Part shown: piece by piece, positions 23,842 through 26,090 of the stretch | How positions within the stretch are numbered: the stretch's first letter is position 1 | Layout: each line of letters starts with the position of its first letter | Assembly: GCA_002429165.1 (NCBI GenBank) | Contig: DIYV01000168.1 | Span: 1 to 26,090 of the forward strand | Length of the DNA: 26,090 bases | Direction: 5' to 3' | Origin: Gallionella sp. UBA6045 | Lineage (GTDB): Bacteria > Pseudomonadota > Gammaproteobacteria > Burkholderiales > Gallionellaceae | Program-made: the position numbers and the translations under genes | The notes under the pieces: model-generated | What the model saw: the letters and a program-made list of their open reading frames with translations, nothing else | Database searches by the model: none | Told to the model about the DNA's origin: nothing

Positions 23842-24615
23842 TCAGTTGGCCGGCTTGGACATTTCATTCTCCAGGCTCTGGTCGATCAGCATGATCTCGA
23901 TCCTGCGGTTTTTCTGGCGTCCTTCAGGCGTATCATTCGATGCAACAGGATCGTATTCGCCCCTGCCGGATGCCACCAAGCGCTCCGGAGGTACGCCGAC
24001 ATCCTGCAGAAAGCGCACCACGTTGGTCGCACGCGCGACCGAAAGCTCCCAGTTGGTCGGGTACTTGTCCTGCAGTGGCTTGGAGACCGGCACATTGTCC
24101 GTATAACCAACGACACGGATGATCTTGTCCTGATATCCTTTCAGTGCTTCACCGACTTTTTTCAAAACTTCCTTGCCGCCCGCCTTCAGCGTCGCCCGTC
24201 CCGAGTCGAAGAATATCTTCTCTGCCAGATCCACTGTCAGCATGTCCCTGTATTGCCGCACCTGTAGCTGACCTTTCTCAACTTCCTTCGACAGGTCCTT
24301 CACCAGCGCATCATACTGGTGCTGACGCTGCTGGCTGGCCGCGAGCAATGCAGCCTTCTGCTGCTCCAGAAAACCGACCTGCTCCTGTATGGACGTGTTC
24401 TGCTGGCCATAAGACGCATTCTGCTGCTTCAATGCGGCATTGTCCTGCTCCGCTGCGACCTTTTGCTTTTCCAGGGCCGCCATATTCTGCTGCAGCGTGG
24501 AGATCTCCTCGTTCTTCCCTGCTTGCATTTTTTCGAACGTGCCGGTGCTGACGCAACCGCTGGTGATGAAAGCCGCCGCGAGAACGGCAATAGTGATGCG
24601 GATTTTCCCGGTCAT
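23842..24615 (-). CDS. OmpA/MotB-domain lipoprotein with a coiled coil
   Basis: 257 residues from ATG 24615. The ATG at 24621 is also possible but lies only 3 bases from AAGGAG, against 9 for the chosen one. Signal peptide with lipobox T-S-G-C (C21). Residues 30-125 are a long Gln/Lys/Ala coiled coil. Residues 128-245 are an OmpA C-terminal domain that binds peptidoglycan: F-F-D-S-G-R-A-T-L (135-143), V-V-G-Y-T-D-N (168-174; D173) and N-W-E-L-S-V-A-R-A (188-196; R195), where the diaminopimelate-binding Asp and Arg are expected. It probably ties the outer membrane to the cell wall. It precedes the Ala/Pro-rich lipoprotein. A plausible promoter lies at 24716-24744. Confidence 0.92.
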   Translation of the reverse strand: MTGKIRITIAVLAAAFITSGCVSTGTFEKMQAGKNEEISTLQQNMAALEKQKVAAEQDNAALKQQNASYGQQNTSIQEQVGFLEQQKAALLAASQQRQHQYDALVKDLSKEVEKGQLQVRQYRDMLTVDLAEKIFFDSGRATLKAGGKEVLKKVGEALKGYQDKIIRVVGYTDNVPVSKPLQDKYPTNWELSVARATNVVRFLQDVGVPPERLVASGRGEYDPVASNDTPEGRQKNRRIEIMLIDQSLENEMSKPAN

Positions 24616-24715
24616 GTTCATGTTCTCCTTTGTCCTACTTCTAACAGGTAGATTATCATGTCTTGATCCATTAATTGCCCACGGATCAGCCCGAGTTGAT
24701 CCTTTTAGATACGGC

Positions 24716-24749
24716 ATAATATCGCGTAGTGTTTGCATTGTCCGGACAA
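24716..24749 (-). promoter_or_regulatory. Candidate promoter and overlapping palindrome for the OmpA-domain lipoprotein gene
   Basis: On the minus strand CGGACA (24744-24739) and TATTAT (24721-24716) are 17 bases apart (4 of 6 and 5 of 6 consensus matches). The perfect palindrome TTGTCCGGACAA (24738-24749) covers the -35 box, as an operator would. The leader also has GGATCA/TGATCC arms (24683-24702). Prediction only; 12-base palindromes occur several times by chance in a window this long. Confidence 0.35.
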
Positions 24750-24770
24750 ACTGTCTGGTAAAGAATAATA

Positions 24771-25193
24771 CTATTTTGCAAGCGCGTTGGCGATGTCTCG
24801 TTTGTGTTCTTCTTCCTGGATCAGGATATCCTCCAGCACGCGCCGCAAGCCATATTCCTTAAGTTCCTCGGCCTGTCCGATGCGCTCCTTGTAGCGCGTG
24901 ATGGCGTTATCCTCACCCCATAGATCCTGCTTGAGCATCTTCACACGGTCCGCCGAAATCTCGCGCTTCTCCACATCCACGGTGGGGATCCCGCCGAGAA
25001 AGTCGATCTGTTCGGATATCATGACGGCATGCTGCATCTCCTCCTGGGCGTGGATCAGCAGTTCTTTCTGAATGGAATCGAATTGCGCGCCGTTGATCGC
25101 AGCCGCGTGTTGCACATACTGGATAGCCGCCGCGTATTCCCATTCCAGATCCTTGTTGAGTTCCGCCAGCAGTTTTTTCATGGTGATTTTCAT
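24771..25193 (-). CDS. Bacterioferritin-like iron-storage protein
   Basis: 140 residues, a four-helix ferritin-like protein. All six expected di-iron ferroxidase ligands are in place: E19 (WEYAAAIQY), E52 and H55 (EEMQHA), E94 (GEDNAITRY), E127 and H130 (QEEEH). M53 occupies the position of the heme-ligating Met of bacterioferritin, so heme binding is possible. It is slightly shorter than classical bacterioferritin (about 158). It oxidises and stores iron, protecting against Fenton chemistry, in the cytoplasm. AGGAA lies 7 bases before ATG 25193; a second in-frame ATG follows four codons later. It is separate from the OmpA-lipoprotein gene, whose promoter lies between them. Confidence 0.88.
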   Translation of the reverse strand: MKITMKKLLAELNKDLEWEYAAAIQYVQHAAAINGAQFDSIQKELLIHAQEEMQHAVMISEQIDFLGGIPTVDVEKREISADRVKMLKQDLWGEDNAITRYKERIGQAEELKEYGLRRVLEDILIQEEEHKRDIANALAK

Positions 25194-25703
25194 TTTTCAT
25201 TTCCTATCATTGCAGGAAAATGATCATCCGATACAATCGATTCAGTGGTCTGTACGTTTCCGCACATTACTCCGCCCAAGTCCCCTGGCACAGTGCCGGA
25301 AGTTGCACCTGCCCCAAAGCCCGGCGCTTCGAGGTCTAGCTGGAACTGACTTTTAACTTCCGGACGAACACTATGGCCCAATCTGTATTGCCGATGCTTT
25401 GCGTGAGCAAGACCGTCCCGCACAGGCGTCAGATCATCAAGATCTTTTTCCAAAATTTATGAGGTCAGCATCGATAAACGCATGAAACTTTTGGGGCGAT
25501 GGACAACCATCTCCGTCGCGCAGACCGTCATTCCGATCTTGCTGCTGATCGTCGCCATGCTCCTGCATCGCGCTGAGATCAGATCGAACTGCCGGGATCC
25601 GTTTAATTAGATATACTTGTGATGCATTATTCAATATTGGCATGGCTATTTATGGTGGTCCGGGACGGCCCGGTTCGGAATTTATTCATTCAGGAGGACT
25701 ATT
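25194..25703. other. Intergenic region of about 510 bases with weak small ORFs
   Basis: This region lies between the divergent bacterioferritin-like and alpha/beta-barrel genes. It holds a possible small membrane peptide (25482-25610, listed separately). A minus-strand open frame (25190-25453) overlaps the bacterioferritin start in ATGA, but its TTG start has no ribosome site and its sequence is unfamiliar. No RNA gene or terminator is recognised. Confidence 0.5.
25482..25610 (+). CDS. Possible 42-residue single-span membrane peptide
   Basis: ATG 25482 to TAG 25608-25610 encodes a peptide with a short basic start (MKLLGRW), one clear hydrophobic segment (about 10-29, with VIPILLLIVAMLL) and a polar tail. 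That is the shape of many real small membrane proteins. However, GAGGT lies 17 bases upstream, too far for a good ribosome site, and there is no homology I can name. It may be a chance ORF. Confidence 0.25.
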   Translation: MKLLGRWTTISVAQTVIPILLLIVAMLLHRAEIRSNCRDPFN

Positions 25704-26090
25704 ATGTTTACCTCAATTACAATCCCTTTCGGCGTGAAGATGCTTTTCAATACGGTCAAACTCAGGCCCGGTGTTGCGATGGAAGATGTCGAGATGGCGT
25801 TGGGCGAGATGTGCAATGTCGTGAAAGATACTTACGGCGGAGATAAAGGCGGTTTCGTCGCCGGACAGGTTTTCCAGTTCTCCGGCTTCGTTTCTGATGA
25901 AGGTTCCTTGAACGGGGCCAAGGCAGCGGAGAGCCATGTCGCCATCGTCACTTACTGGAGGTCTTTCGAGGAACATGAAAAGTCGCATGCCGACAAAGTG
26001 TTCAAGGAAAAATTCTCGGCGCTGGGCAAGCTGTGCACGGACAGCAAGGAATTTGGCTACGACATGTTGTGGCAGGGCGTGCCGGAATAA
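25704..26090 (+). CDS. Putative dimeric alpha/beta-barrel (ABM-like) protein
   Basis: 128 residues, complete, ending with TAA on the last base of the window. AGGAGG lies 7 bases before ATG 25704. The sequence alternates strands and helices as in ferredoxin-like dimeric barrels. A late segment, V-A-I-V-T-Y-W-R-S-F-E-E-H-E-K-S-H (79-95), followed by V-F-K-E-K-F-S-A-L, resembles the strand-helix of antibiotic-biosynthesis-monooxygenase and EthD-like domains, where W and H line the cavity. Three cysteine or histidine positions (C37, H92, H95) are noticeable. The function is not recognised and the fold is inferred from the motif alone. It appears to be transcribed alone from an upstream AT-rich region. 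Confidence 0.8.
   Translation: MFTSITIPFGVKMLFNTVKLRPGVAMEDVEMALGEMCNVVKDTYGGDKGGFVAGQVFQFSGFVSDEGSLNGAKAAESHVAIVTYWRSFEEHEKSHADKVFKEKFSALGKLCTDSKEFGYDMLWQGVPE

Noticed and set aside
25296..25363. 9-bp inverted repeat CCGGAAGTT/AACTTCCGG with 50-base spacing, as a possible end of a mobile element
   Set aside because: Repeats of this size and spacing are expected several times by chance in the window. There is no transposase or target duplication.
25190..25453. Minus-strand ORF overlapping the bacterioferritin start in ATGA, suggesting coupling
   Set aside because: TTG start without a ribosome site, a stop two codons upstream, and an unfamiliar sequence. The overlap alone is weak evidence.

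Overview
The window looks like chromosomal DNA of a betaproteobacterium. Most of it is GC-rich, tightly packed and full of proteobacterial housekeeping genes (a UB2H-containing PBP1B, a YheS-type ABC-F protein, PepD, YceH, an OmpA lipoprotein). A Nitrosomonadales/Gallionellaceae-like source is my impression only and cannot be proven from the sequence. There are no rRNA or tRNA genes, no CRISPR array and no transposase. Two stretches (about 1-1500 and 15500-15900) are visibly more AT-rich than the rest.

Layout. 1-1382 (minus): the 5' end of a DUF2934-like gene, then a TauD/TfdA-type dioxygenase gene split by one in-frame amber codon and followed by a clear terminator. 1740-4778 (plus): a stand-alone cyclic-nucleotide-binding protein, an exported SrpA-type catalase-like peroxidase, a DUF6629 membrane protein and a small Cys-containing protein of unknown function. 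4924-8082 (plus): mrcB (PBP1B) overlapped by a TPR lipoprotein gene that is a good LpoP-type PBP1B-activator candidate, then a KTSC-domain gene. 8331-10164 (plus): a second stand-alone cNMP-binding protein, a SAM methyltransferase and a SpoIIAA-like protein with a frameshifted C-terminus. 10161-14055 (minus): a P3A proton-pump ATPase with its upstream usp partner, then a glyoxylate/hydroxypyruvate-reductase-like dehydrogenase.

14332-15303 (plus) is a zinc-independent quinone oxidoreductase with an excellent terminator. 15497-17769 (minus) holds a DUF202 membrane protein and the ABC-F ATPase. pepD (17911-19437, plus) is followed by a mosaic junction: an AI-2E-type permease gene on the opposite strand sits between the pepD end and a second, about 96% identical 105-bp copy of the pepD 3' end (20856-20960). 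Scraps resembling the small gene at 4434-4778 lie on both sides of it. A plus-strand operon follows (unknown 389-aa protein, yceH, glutaredoxin-like protein). Next come minus-strand envelope genes (an OmpA-domain lipoprotein and an Ala/Pro-rich lipoprotein with a C-terminal membrane segment) and a bacterioferritin-like gene. The window ends with a complete 128-aa gene of the dimeric alpha/beta-barrel type.

Functionally the genes group into cell-wall synthesis and envelope attachment (mrcB, TPR lipoprotein, OmpA lipoprotein, Ala/Pro-rich lipoprotein), oxidative or iron stress (peroxidase, bacterioferritin-like, quinone oxidoreductase, glutaredoxin, Usp) and ion or small-molecule transport (H+-ATPase, AI-2E-family permease). 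I found no defence system or convincing new multi-gene system. The most unusual items are the amber-split dioxygenase, the frameshifted SpoIIAA-like gene, the pepD-end duplication with gene scraps around the permease, and the predicted mrcB/TPR-lipoprotein activator pair.
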